13,276 nt of DNA, from assembly GCA_049684495.1 (NCBI GenBank), contig JBAVFZ010000229.1, positions 1-13,276 on the forward strand, given 5' to 3'. Below, piece by piece: positions 1-7,122 of this stretch. The translations under genes and the position numbers were made by a program. This stretch comes from JAFGKK01 sp049684495. Lineage in GTDB: Bacteria > Chloroflexota > Anaerolineae > Anaerolineales > RBG-16-64-43. The stretch's first letter is position 1, and each line of letters opens with the position of its first letter. A model generated the notes under the pieces. It worked only from the letters and a program-made list of their open reading frames with translations, searched no databases and was not told the DNA's origin.

Positions 1-3
1 GGG

Positions 4-30
4 TAGAATGCACCATCTTTACCCGAAAGG
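4..30 (+). promoter_or_regulatory. Possible -10 box and ribosome binding site for the CpXC gene
   Basis: TAGAAT at 4-9 matches the sigma-70 -10 consensus in five of six positions. AAAGG at 26-30 lies six bases before the ATG at 37 and supports that start. Any -35 element would fall outside the window, so the promoter call is weak; the ribosome binding site is better supported. Confidence 0.4.
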
Positions 31-36
31 TAACCC

Positions 37-1251
37 ATGCCCGCCATTCAAACGACCATCAAATGCCCGTCCTGCGGGACCCCGCAGTCCGCGCTCATCG
101 AACAGGTGATCGACGTCGGGCGCGATCCCGGATCCAAACAACGGCTGCTGCAGGGGCGGCTGAATTTCTTCCAGTGCCCCGGCTGCGGATTTCAGGGGAC
201 GCTCGCTTCGCCCCTGGTGTATCACGACCCGCTCAAGGAACTCCTCCTCACCTTCGTTCCGCCGGAATTGCGGCTCGGGCCGATCGATCAGGAAAAATTC
301 CTGGGCGGGCTGACCCAGCAGGTGGTCAACGGCCTGCCGCCGGAACAGCGCAAAGGGTACCTGCTGCGGCCGCAGGCGGTCCTCACCGCCCAGGGATTGA
401 TGGAACGGGTTCTTGAATCCGACGGGATCACCCGGGAGATGCTCGAGCAGCAGCGCGCCAAGTCGAAACTGGTCCGCGAGTTGATAGACGCCGAGCCTGA
501 GGCGCGACTGGCGCTCATCAAAGATCAGGACGCGCGGATCGATTCGGACGTGCTCGCGCTGCTCGGCGCGATCGCGCGCTCGGCGGCGGCCCAGGAGGAT
601 AAAGCCTTCGCGGAAAAAGCCCTCCAGACCAGGGCGGATGTCATCCAGCACTCCTCGGCCGGAAAACGCTCGCTGGCTCAGAAAGAGGAGATGGAAACCG
701 CCGCCCGGGACCTGGAAGTGCTGGGCAAGGAGTTCAGCCTGGAGGCGCTGGTGAAGCTGGTCGCCGCGGCGCCCTCGCTGGATCGGGTCACCGCGCTGGC
801 CGCCCTTGCCTGGCAGGTGATGGATTACGCGTTCTTCCAGCGCTTCACGGAGACCGTGGAAAAATCCGCCGGCGCCGAACGCGAACGGCTGACGGCCATC
901 CGCGACCGGGCCCTCGCGGAAATCGAGCGCGTCCAGCAGGCGGTGCAATCGGAAATGAACCTCATCGCCGGCCTCCTGCAAACCATCCTCCAGGCGCCGG
1001 ACCTGGATGCGGCCGTCGAGGAGCACCTTCCGGAATGCAACGACCTGTTCTTCGCGGTGCTCGAGGCGAATTTGGAAAGCGCCCGCCGCAACAAGCAGGA
1101 GAACGCCGTCCAGCGGCTGGAGGAAGTGAAGACGAAAATCCTCGCCGCGCTGGAAAAATCCCTCCCGCCGGAACTGCGCTTCGTCCGCGACCTGCTCGGC
1201 CAGGAGAACGACGAACTATCAGAAAAGATGCTAGCCGACCGCGCGGCCTAA
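37..1251 (+). CDS. CpXC-domain zinc-ribbon protein, probably truncated by an in-frame stop
   Basis: This is a 404-residue protein whose first ~120 residues match the CpXC family (Pfam CpXC). Two CPxC knuckles, C10-P-S-C13 and C47-P-G-C50, are spaced as for one zinc ion. After them comes a conserved-looking segment with a YHDPLKELLL stretch. Residues ~130-404 are predicted to be mostly helical, with many Lys, Glu, Ala and Leu, and contain no membrane segment or signal peptide, so the protein is probably cytoplasmic. The molecular role of CpXC proteins is not known, and none is assigned here. The ATG at 37 has AAAGG six bases upstream. The oddity is at the 3' end: after TAA (1249-1251) the same frame stays open to 1395 and encodes a further helical 47 residues. 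The annotated end may therefore be a nonsense mutation or a sequence error. The gene is convergent with the sugar cluster. Confidence 0.85.
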   Translation: MPAIQTTIKCPSCGTPQSALIEQVIDVGRDPGSKQRLLQGRLNFFQCPGCGFQGTLASPLVYHDPLKELLLTFVPPELRLGPIDQEKFLGGLTQQVVNGLPPEQRKGYLLRPQAVLTAQGLMERVLESDGITREMLEQQRAKSKLVRELIDAEPEARLALIKDQDARIDSDVLALLGAIARSAAAQEDKAFAEKALQTRADVIQHSSAGKRSLAQKEEMETAARDLEVLGKEFSLEALVKLVAAAPSLDRVTALAALAWQVMDYAFFQRFTETVEKSAGAERERLTAIRDRALAEIERVQQAVQSEMNLIAGLLQTILQAPDLDAAVEEHLPECNDLFFAVLEANLESARRNKQENAVQRLEEVKTKILAALEKSLPPELRFVRDLLGQENDELSEKMLADRAA

Positions 1252-1395
1252 GTAACGGATAATTTCGTCGCGGCGCTCAAGGCTACCGTCAAGGATCTGG
1301 AATCCACGCCGCAGGAACCGCTGGCCGGGCGGATGAAAAAGCTGCTCGAGCTGTCGGAAAAGCAGCTCGCGCTGGCGAAGTTCACCGCAAAATGA
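1252..1395 (+). other. In-frame, protein-like continuation of the CpXC gene after its stop
   Basis: Directly after TAA at 1249-1251, in the same frame, 47 sense codons run to TGA at 1393-1395. The translation begins VTDNFVAALKATVKDLE and ends KQLALAKFTAK. It is amphipathic and Lys/Glu/Leu-rich, like the residues before the stop. There is no start codon or ribosome binding site of its own at the beginning. The simplest reading is that the original gene ended at 1395 and a sense codon such as GAA or CAA became TAA. Readthrough or an assembly error are alternatives. The last codons (TTCACCGCAAAA, 1381-1392) also match the start of the intergenic repeat at 1406, so the extreme end may be repeat-derived. 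Confidence 0.55.
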
Positions 1396-1405
1396 CTAAA
1401 ACCTT

Positions 1406-1509
1406 TTCACCGCAAAGCCCGCCCTGGTCGGGCTGGGCCAGGGACGCAAAGGACGCCAAGAAATTCTTTAATATTTTTATTCTTTGCGCTCTTCGCGACT
1501 TTGCGGTGA
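1406..1509. repeat. Interspersed palindromic intergenic repeat
   Basis: TCACCGCAAAG (1407-1417) and its exact reverse complement CTTTGCGGTGA (1499-1509) bound about 100 bases. Inside are degenerate copies of the same word, such as GACGCAAAGGACGCCAAG (1443-1460) and TCTTTGCG (1481-1488). A further copy of TTCACCGCAAA lies at 1381. The arrangement resembles the CGCAAAG-type palindromic repeats scattered between genes in many environmental bacteria. No coding potential is seen. Confidence 0.6.
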
Positions 1510-1611
1510 GATATTTAATATTTTTCGCAAATGCGAAAAGCTCACATTAACCCCTCGGCCATGGTCGATGGTCCATCGTCCATCGTCGGCTCCACTGGTA
1601 TCGATACGACA
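1510..1611. other. Gap with two small palindromes, no gene
   Basis: This stretch lies between the repeat and the terminator, in the 1396-1680 gap. It holds an 8-bp palindrome with a two-base centre (TTTTCGCA, 1522-1529; TGCGAAAA, 1532-1539). It also holds a short run of CCATCGT words with a near-palindrome CGATGG-T-CCATCG (1566-1578). I see no promoter or reading frame worth reporting. Confidence 0.45.
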
Positions 1612-1640
1612 AAAAACGCCCCTCGTGCAGGGGCGTTTTT
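1612..1640. terminator. Bidirectional intrinsic terminator between convergent genes
   Basis: A perfect 12-bp stem, AAAAACGCCCCT (1612-1623) pairing with AGGGGCGTTTTT (1629-1640), encloses the five-base loop CGTGC. The GC-rich core is flanked by A and T runs on both sides, so it can stop transcription in either direction. It would end both the minus-strand sugar cluster, 41 bases past the glycosidase stop, and the plus-strand CpXC transcript. Confidence 0.92.
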
Positions 1641-1680
1641 CATCACCAAAACCATTCCTTTCGGAAACGATCCGGCACCG

Positions 1681-3030
1681 CTATTTGGCGGCGAACACCC
1701 ACAGCGTCACGGAAAGCGGGGCGATCTCCACCGGATCTCCGTTTGTAAACGCCGGCACATCCGCCGGTTCCGCGTTGTGCGTTCCGTCGAACAGGTAGAC
1801 TTCTTTGAGTTTATACGCGTCCCCCTTGTCCAGCCGGAGGATCATCTTCACCGCCGCGTCGCCGCGGTTGATGAAGATCGCGGTCAGCGAGCCGTCGTCG
1901 CGCTTGGCGGCGAACAGCGAGACCATCGGATCGTCGGCGTTGGCCGCCAGGAGATGGTTCCCGAATCGCTTGTAGATCTGGAACACGGAGTAGCTCGGGC
2001 GGAGCGTGTAGGAGGTCATCAGCGCGTGCCCGGCGTCCGAGGATCCTGTTTTCAGGGTCCAATACGCGAGCAGTTCCGGCCGCTGGCGGATCATGCGCCC
2101 CATCACATCCGCCGTCCAGAGCGCGCCCAGGAACGAATCCGGCGAGGTTTCCGCTCCGGAGACGTTGGACCAGTTTGAGTTCCATTCCATGACCCCGACC
2201 GGTTTTTCCTTCCCGGTCACTTCCTTGATCACGCGCCGCAGGTCGGGGATGATGTTGTCCCATTCCGGCGTGTTGGCCAGCAGTTGCGCCTTCGACGGCG
2301 TTCCGCAGGTCAGGCAGGAGGGGAACGGGTAGCGGTGGACGGTGACGATGTCGACCAGGTCGGCGTTCACCTTCAGGAACTCGCGCAGGTAATCCTTGCC
2401 TGCGGAATCCTTCGGATCGATCGCCGGATCCCCGCTGAACTGGTGGGTGTCGGGTCCGTAGAGGATGATTGTCGGATCGACCTTCTTCATCGCCTGCGCG
2501 AATTCCCGCCAGCGTTTGGCGTATGTTACGGCGTCCATCGCCTGCTCCCCCAGCGACGTGTCCGCTTCATAGAGCGAGGGCTCGTTCCCGATGCTCCAGT
2601 ATTTCACGCCGTACTGCTTTTCGATATTCACGTAGCGCACCCAGCCGGCGGCCGCCTCGGGTGTGCTGCCCGGCAGCCGCAGGGTGAAGCTCGGCTCGGC
2701 GCCCATCATCTTCGCCTGGGCGATGTAGTTGTCCACCTGGACGGCCGTGATGTCGTTTCGGTCGCCCCAGTTGCCGCCCGGCCAGCGCAGGAAGGTGATC
2801 CCGGATTGCTTGGCCGGTTCGATGTTGTTCACGCCCAGGTCTGCCCACGGGCCGTGGTTGGTCCCCAGCACGTAGGGGCTGATCTCTCCCAGGTCCGAGG
2901 CGGTATCGATTAAAAAGACGCCCGACGGATAGGTGGTCGGGGACGGCGTGGCGAATTCGGGCTGGCAGGCCGTCAGGAACAAAAAGCAGCCGAGCAGGAT
3001 GAGCGTTCGAAACCGGTGGGGAATGTCCAT
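1681..3030 (-). CDS. Clan GH-A glycoside hydrolase lipoprotein (GH51/GH39/GH44-like)
   Basis: The protein has 449 residues. Its N-terminus is a lipoprotein signal (RFRTLILLGCFLFLTAC, lipobox LTAC, lipidated Cys22), followed by a Ser/Thr/Pro linker, so it is exported and tethered to the membrane. Residues ~36-345 look like a clan A (beta/alpha)8 barrel. Strand motif LRWPGGNWGD is at 81-90, the acid/base motif WSIGNEP has Glu150, and the nucleophile motif GVMEWN has Glu282. About 360-449 looks like a C-terminal beta domain, as in arabinofuranosidases. The overall pattern fits glycosidases such as GH51, GH39 or GH44; family and substrate cannot be fixed by eye. The frame is open up to 3132, but the ATG at 3030 is chosen because GGAGAG lies just upstream and the signal peptide starts there. 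It is the last gene of the uptake cluster and probably releases the imported sugar from a glycan. Confidence 0.85.
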   Translation of the reverse strand: MDIPHRFRTLILLGCFLFLTACQPEFATPSPTTYPSGVFLIDTASDLGEISPYVLGTNHGPWADLGVNNIEPAKQSGITFLRWPGGNWGDRNDITAVQVDNYIAQAKMMGAEPSFTLRLPGSTPEAAAGWVRYVNIEKQYGVKYWSIGNEPSLYEADTSLGEQAMDAVTYAKRWREFAQAMKKVDPTIILYGPDTHQFSGDPAIDPKDSAGKDYLREFLKVNADLVDIVTVHRYPFPSCLTCGTPSKAQLLANTPEWDNIIPDLRRVIKEVTGKEKPVGVMEWNSNWSNVSGAETSPDSFLGALWTADVMGRMIRQRPELLAYWTLKTGSSDAGHALMTSYTLRPSYSVFQIYKRFGNHLLAANADDPMVSLFAAKRDDGSLTAIFINRGDAAVKMILRLDKGDAYKLKEVYLFDGTHNAEPADVPAFTNGDPVEIAPLSVTLWVFAAK

Positions 3031-3096
3031 TTTTCTCTCCGATAAGGATGCGGCTGAGAATAAAAGAGTTGTGGTTGGTGAACTACCGAAAACATG

Positions 3097-3125
3097 ATCC
3101 GGGCGACCCGAACGGCCGCCCGGAT
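3097..3125 (-). promoter_or_regulatory. GC-rich stem-loop between third MalG copy and glycosidase
   Basis: A perfect 9-bp stem, ATCCGGGCG (3097-3105) with CGCCCGGAT (3117-3125), has an 11-base loop. On the minus strand it is followed by CATGTTTT, a weak U-tract. It could be a partial terminator or a processing and stability element that sets glycosidase expression apart from the permeases. It starts about 50 bases after the permease stop. Confidence 0.5.
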
Positions 3126-3174
3126 TTATCACAAACGGAAATACTCCGCGTATCCGCTCCTGGCGCGGCCGGCC

Positions 3175-4479
3175 TTATTTTTCCACGCCGGTGATAACGA
3201 TGCCCTGGACGAAGAAGCGCTGGGCGGCGACGAACAGGATCAGCGGCGGGATCAAAGTGACGAGCGCGCCGGCCTGGATCAGTTCCGGATGCTGGCCGAA
3301 CATCGAGTTGAACCGCGCCAGCGCCACCGAGATCGGCTGCATGTTCAGCTTGGTGGAAAGATAGATCAGCGGGCCGAAGTAGTCGTTCCAGGACCAGACG
3401 ATGTGGAAGACGGTCACCGCCACGAGCACCGGGTAGGATTGCGGAAGGATGACCGACCACAGGATCCGAAACGGCGAGGCGCCGTCGATCATCGCGCTCT
3501 CGTCCAGTTCGCGCGGCAGGGTCATGAAGAACTGCCGCAGGAGGAAGGTGTCGTAGGGGTTGGCAAAGAACGCCGGGACGATCAGCGGCAGCCAGGTTCC
3601 CACCCAGCCGATCTTGGTGAAGAACAGGAATTGCGGGATGATGGTGACGGTCCCGGGGAGGAACATGATCGAGATCAGCAGCATGAAGAGAATGTCGCGG
3701 AACGGGAAGCGGAAACGCGAGAAGCCGAAGGCCACCAGGACGCACGAGATCAGCACCCCGATGGTCGTAGTCAGCGTGTAGTAGAAGGTGTTCCACAATA
3801 CCTGTGGGTAGTTAAGATCGTTCCACATACGGATGTAATTGTCCCAGGCCGGAGCAAACACCCAGGGGCGCTGCAGGGATTTGAAGGAGCCGCCGTTCCA
3901 CACGACCGGCGCCGCGGCGATGTTGGCCGGGTCGATGAAGACAGCTCCTTTCTGATACCCCTTCAGGATGGCCAGGTTTTTCTCGCCGCTCTCGGTCGGG
4001 ACCGTATACACCTCCAGCGTCTTGCCGACGTAATCGCCGAGATTGACCGTCTCTTCAACGGGCTCGGGCAGCGCCTTGGCCACCATCACGGTATAGGTGC
4101 CCGTGTTTCCGCCCTCGTATACCCAGGTCGGCGGCAGCACCGGCCAGATGGGAGCGTTCGCAAAGGCAAATTGCGCCTGTGTTTTAAGCGACGTCAGGAT
4201 CATATAAAGGAAGGGGACAAGGAACACCATCAGCATGATCGTGGTGAAGCTCGTGACCAGGATCGAAGGGAGCGCCCTTAAGCGCGGCTTGTGATAGACG
4301 GTCGGAGCCGGAAGCGCCGCCGTCATTGCGGCTGCGCCCGCCTGAGCGGTGATCCGCCCGGAAGCCGGGCGCGCGGGAGCGGCGCGGGCGGGCTTGCGCG
4401 CGACCGGGCTTTTTCCGCGGGCCGCCAGCTTTTTACGCGTGGACCCCGGGGCGGTGCTCTTCTTGGATTTGGTGGGCAT
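3175..4479 (-). CDS. MalG-type carbohydrate ABC permease, third tandem copy, with basic N-terminal tail
   Basis: A 434-residue inner-membrane subunit of a CUT1 sugar importer. The last ~210 residues carry the permease core with the EAA loop RELDESAMIDGASPFRILWS, which docks on the ATPase, and end in the same 23 residues as the first two copies except for one Val/Ile change. Like them it has a large extracytoplasmic segment between TM1 and TM2. It alone has about 56 extra N-terminal residues rich in Lys, Arg, Ala and Pro (KSKKSTAPGSTRKKLAARGK and onward) ahead of TM1 at ~73-96. The ATG at 4479 follows AAAGGA at a long spacing of ten bases; an in-frame GTG at 4485 sits closer to that site and is a possible alternative start. 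The open frame reaches 4509. A terminator-like hairpin lies upstream, so this gene and the glycosidase may be expressed less than, or separately from, the genes before them. Confidence 0.88.
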   Translation of the reverse strand: MPTKSKKSTAPGSTRKKLAARGKSPVARKPARAAPARPASGRITAQAGAAAMTAALPAPTVYHKPRLRALPSILVTSFTTIMLMVFLVPFLYMILTSLKTQAQFAFANAPIWPVLPPTWVYEGGNTGTYTVMVAKALPEPVEETVNLGDYVGKTLEVYTVPTESGEKNLAILKGYQKGAVFIDPANIAAAPVVWNGGSFKSLQRPWVFAPAWDNYIRMWNDLNYPQVLWNTFYYTLTTTIGVLISCVLVAFGFSRFRFPFRDILFMLLISIMFLPGTVTIIPQFLFFTKIGWVGTWLPLIVPAFFANPYDTFLLRQFFMTLPRELDESAMIDGASPFRILWSVILPQSYPVLVAVTVFHIVWSWNDYFGPLIYLSTKLNMQPISVALARFNSMFGQHPELIQAGALVTLIPPLILFVAAQRFFVQGIVITGVEK

Positions 4480-4587
4480 TTCCACGACATCCTTTCTACG
4501 GTCCGGCATCCATGCGAGCCCATGCGACGCCGAGTGATCCGATCCGGACCGGTCCGCCGTTCCTTCGGCGTCCGGTGTTGAAACAAA

Positions 4588-4614
4588 CTCAGCCTGACGG
4601 AATGTCAGGCTGAG
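4588..4614 (-). terminator. Terminator or attenuator between second and third MalG copies
   Basis: CTCAGCCTGAC (4588-4598) pairs perfectly with GTCAGGCTGAG (4604-4614) around the loop GGAAT. On the minus strand the stem is followed directly by TTTGTTT (4587-4581). This has the form of an intrinsic terminator pointing the way the cluster is read, about 55 bases after the second MalG stop. It may stop most transcripts there or act as an attenuator. Confidence 0.75.
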
Positions 4615-4668
4615 CGGGAATGCCTATGGATTTGCCGCGGCGACCCGGAACCTCTCCGCCATGGCGCA

Positions 4669-5808
4669 CTACTTTTCCACGCCGGTGATGACGATGCCCT
4701 GGACGAAGAAGCGCTGGGCGGCGATGAACAGGATCAGGGGCGGGATCAGGGTGACCAGCGCGCCCGCCTGGATCAGCTCCTGCCGCTGGACGTACATCCC
4801 GTTGAAGCGCGCCAGCGCCACAGAGATCGGTTGCATGTTCGTCTTGGTGGTGAGGTAAATCAGCGGATTGAAGTAATCGTTCCAGGCCCAGACGATGTGG
4901 AAGACCGTCACCGCCACCATTACCGGGTAGGATTGCGGGATGATGATCGACCACAGAATCTGGAATGGGTTGGCGCCGTCGATCATCGCGCTCTCGTCCA
5001 GTTCGCGCGGCAGGGTCATAAAGAACTGCCGCAGGAGAAACGTGTCGTACGGGTTGGTGAAGAAGGATGGGACGATCAGCGGCAGCCAGGTTCCCACCCA
5101 GCCGATCTGGGTAAAGAACAGGAAGGTCGGGATGACCGTCACCGTCTGGGGCAGGAACATGACCGAGATCAGCAGCATGAACAACAGATCCCGGAACGGG
5201 AAGCGGAAGCGCGAAAACCCGTACGCCACCATCACGCACGAGATCAGCACCCCGATGGTCGTGGTGAACGCGTAAAAGAACGTGTTCCACAGCACCTGCG
5301 GGTAATTGAGCGCGTTCCACATTTCCGTATAATTCGCCCAGGCCGGAGAGAAGATCCACGGACGCTGCAGGCCTTTATAGGAGCCGCTGTTATAAACGAT
5401 CGGTGCCGCGCTGGGATTGGAGACATCCAGGAAGATGCTTCCTTTTTGGAAGCCTTTGATCAGCGCGGCGCTCTTTTCGGATCCGTCCGGCATCGGAACG
5501 GTGTAGACCTCGAGGGTTTGCCCGGCGATGGCCTGGTAATCGATGGTCTCCTCGACCAGCGTTCCCACCTTGTTCACCTGGACGGCGAAGGTGCCCCGCA
5601 GTTCCGCCGGAACGACGAACGTGGGCGGAGCCACCGGCCAGATCGGCGCGTTCGGCAGGGTGAATTGGGCCTGTGTCTTGAGGGACGTCATGACCATGTA
5701 GCCAAACGGGATCAGAAACAGGATCAACAGCCCCGTGGTAAACGCGGTCACTAAGAGGGACCGCATGGATTTGGCCAGTCTCGGTCTTCGAACGGCAATC
5801 GTATCCAT
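4669..5808 (-). CDS. MalG-type carbohydrate ABC permease, second tandem copy
   Basis: A 379-residue CUT1 permease with TM1 at ~18-41, a long extracytoplasmic segment at ~50-165, then the standard core with EAA loop RELDESAMIDGANPFQILWS. By hand alignment, roughly nine in ten residues match the first copy from NYPQVLWN to the C-terminus, but only about six in ten match in the extracytoplasmic segment. Typical MalG proteins have about 270-300 residues; the excess is almost entirely in this segment. The start is well supported: GGGAGA lies a few bases before the ATG at 5808. The gap to the first copy is 153 bases and to the third is 189, both long for an operon. It probably forms a heteromeric channel with the MalF-type subunit, in parallel with or instead of the other MalG copies. 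Confidence 0.9.
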   Translation of the reverse strand: MDTIAVRRPRLAKSMRSLLVTAFTTGLLILFLIPFGYMVMTSLKTQAQFTLPNAPIWPVAPPTFVVPAELRGTFAVQVNKVGTLVEETIDYQAIAGQTLEVYTVPMPDGSEKSAALIKGFQKGSIFLDVSNPSAAPIVYNSGSYKGLQRPWIFSPAWANYTEMWNALNYPQVLWNTFFYAFTTTIGVLISCVMVAYGFSRFRFPFRDLLFMLLISVMFLPQTVTVIPTFLFFTQIGWVGTWLPLIVPSFFTNPYDTFLLRQFFMTLPRELDESAMIDGANPFQILWSIIIPQSYPVMVAVTVFHIVWAWNDYFNPLIYLTTKTNMQPISVALARFNGMYVQRQELIQAGALVTLIPPLILFIAAQRFFVQGIVITGVEK

Positions 5809-5861
5809 TGCTATATCTCCCGATGCTCTATTTTTTTATTTTGGCCGCCGAAAAACCCGTT

Positions 5862-5916
5862 CGCGGTTTCCCGCGGCCGGATTTCCATTCTCGGCCTTTT
5901 TCACCCCTGCCGAGAA
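5862..5916 (-). other. Two small stem-loops in the gap between first and second MalG copies
   Basis: CGCGG (5862-5866) pairs with CCGCG (5871-5875); read on the minus strand the loop is GAAA, a GNRA tetraloop. A second stem pairs TTCTCGGC (5888-5895) with GCCGAGAA (5909-5916) around 13 bases. Neither has a U-tract, so they look like RNA structure or stability elements, not terminators. Confidence 0.35.
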
Positions 5917-5961
5917 AGCAGTGCAAAAAAATTTCCTTCCCGGGTCGTTCGTCCGTCCGGA

Positions 5962-7098
5962 TTACTTTTCCACGCCGGTGATCACTATACCCTGGACGAA
6001 GAACCGCTGGGCGGCGATGAACAGGATCAGGGGAGGGATCAGGGTGACCAGCGCGCCGGCCTGGATCAGCTCCGGCCGCTGGCCGAACATCCCGTTGAAG
6101 CGGGCCAGGGCCACCGAGACCGGCTGCATGTCCATCTTGGCCGTAAGGTAGATCAACGGGGTGAAGTAATCATTCCAGGCCCACACGATGTGGAATACCG
6201 TCACCGCCACGATCACGGGGTACGATTGCGGGATGATGACCGACCACAGGACCCGCAGCGGGCTGGCGCCGTCGATCATCGCACTCTCGTCCAGCTCGCG
6301 CGGCAGGGTCATGAAGAACTGCCGCAGCAGAAATGTATCGTAGGGATTGGCGAAGAACGACGGAACGATCATCGGCAGCCAGGTCCCCACCCATCCGATC
6401 TGGGTGAAGAACAGAAAGGTCGGGATGATGGTCACCGTGCCGGGCAGGAACATGATCGAGATCAGCAGCATGAACAGCAGGTCGCGGAACGGGAAACGGA
6501 AGCGCGAGAAGCCGAACGCCACCAGGATGCACGAGATCAGCACCCCGACGGTCGTGGTGGACGCGTAGAAGAACGTATTCCACAGCACCTGCGGGTAGTT
6601 GATCGCATTCCACATTTCGGTGAAGTTGCCCCAGGCCGGCGAAAAGACCCACGGCCGGTCGAGGGATTTATACGAGCCGCCGTTCCACGCGCTCGGGCCG
6701 GCGGTCAGGTTCTTCGGATCGATGAAGATGCTCCCCTTTTGGAATCCCCGGAGCAGGACCATGTCTTTTTTCGGTCCGTTTTCCAGGGGAACGGTGTAGA
6801 GGTCGAGGGTCTGGCCGGCAAACGCCGTCAGATCCACCGTTTCTTCCACCGTGCTCCCGACTTTATTGACGACGACGGTGAAAGTCCCGGAGAGATCCGC
6901 CGGGAGTGTGAATTTGGGCGGAGCCACCGGCCAGATAGGCGCATTCTGCAGGGCGAACTGGGCCTGCGTTTTCAAGGAAGTCATGATCATGTACACGAAC
7001 GGGATCAGGAATACGATCAGCAGAAGGGTGACAAGGCCGGTGACCAGCACCGACGGCATGGCCTTCGCTAACCTGGATGGGCGGTAAGTAGTCTCCAT
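5962..7098 (-). CDS. MalG-type carbohydrate ABC permease, first tandem copy
   Basis: A 378-residue inner-membrane permease of the binding-protein-dependent (MalG-like, CUT1) family. TM1 is at ~17-40. The usual proline-rich turn NAPIWPVAPPKF (52-63) is followed by an unusual insertion of about 85-90 residues that looks beta-strand-rich. The standard pattern resumes at RPWVFSPAWGNFTEMWN (148-164). Further TM helices follow, with the EAA loop RELDESAMIDGASP at 267-280 and the C-terminus FFVQGIVITGVEK. It lies 24 bases after the MalF-type stop, which suggests co-translation; no clear Shine-Dalgarno precedes the ATG at 7098, so a different start within the first few residues cannot be excluded. 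By position it is the natural partner of the MalF-type subunit. Confidence 0.92.
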   Translation of the reverse strand: METTYRPSRLAKAMPSVLVTGLVTLLLIVFLIPFVYMIMTSLKTQAQFALQNAPIWPVAPPKFTLPADLSGTFTVVVNKVGSTVEETVDLTAFAGQTLDLYTVPLENGPKKDMVLLRGFQKGSIFIDPKNLTAGPSAWNGGSYKSLDRPWVFSPAWGNFTEMWNAINYPQVLWNTFFYASTTTVGVLISCILVAFGFSRFRFPFRDLLFMLLISIMFLPGTVTIIPTFLFFTQIGWVGTWLPMIVPSFFANPYDTFLLRQFFMTLPRELDESAMIDGASPLRVLWSVIIPQSYPVIVAVTVFHIVWAWNDYFTPLIYLTAKMDMQPVSVALARFNGMFGQRPELIQAGALVTLIPPLILFIAAQRFFVQGIVITGVEK

Positions 7099-7122
7099 GG
7101 TTGCACCAATCGGGGAGCCGGG

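Noticed and set aside
3031..3132. N-terminal extension of the glycosidase (34 residues)
   Set aside because: The lipoprotein signal begins at the ATG at 3030, which has GGAGAG upstream; the extension would bury the signal peptide and overlaps a hairpin.
3094..7071. Long plus-strand open frames opposite each MalG copy (about 290-395 codons)
   Set aside because: They appear at matching places opposite all three paralogues, have Arg/Asp/Gln/His-rich low-complexity translations, no ribosome binding site, and are mirror effects of high-GC codon use in the real genes.
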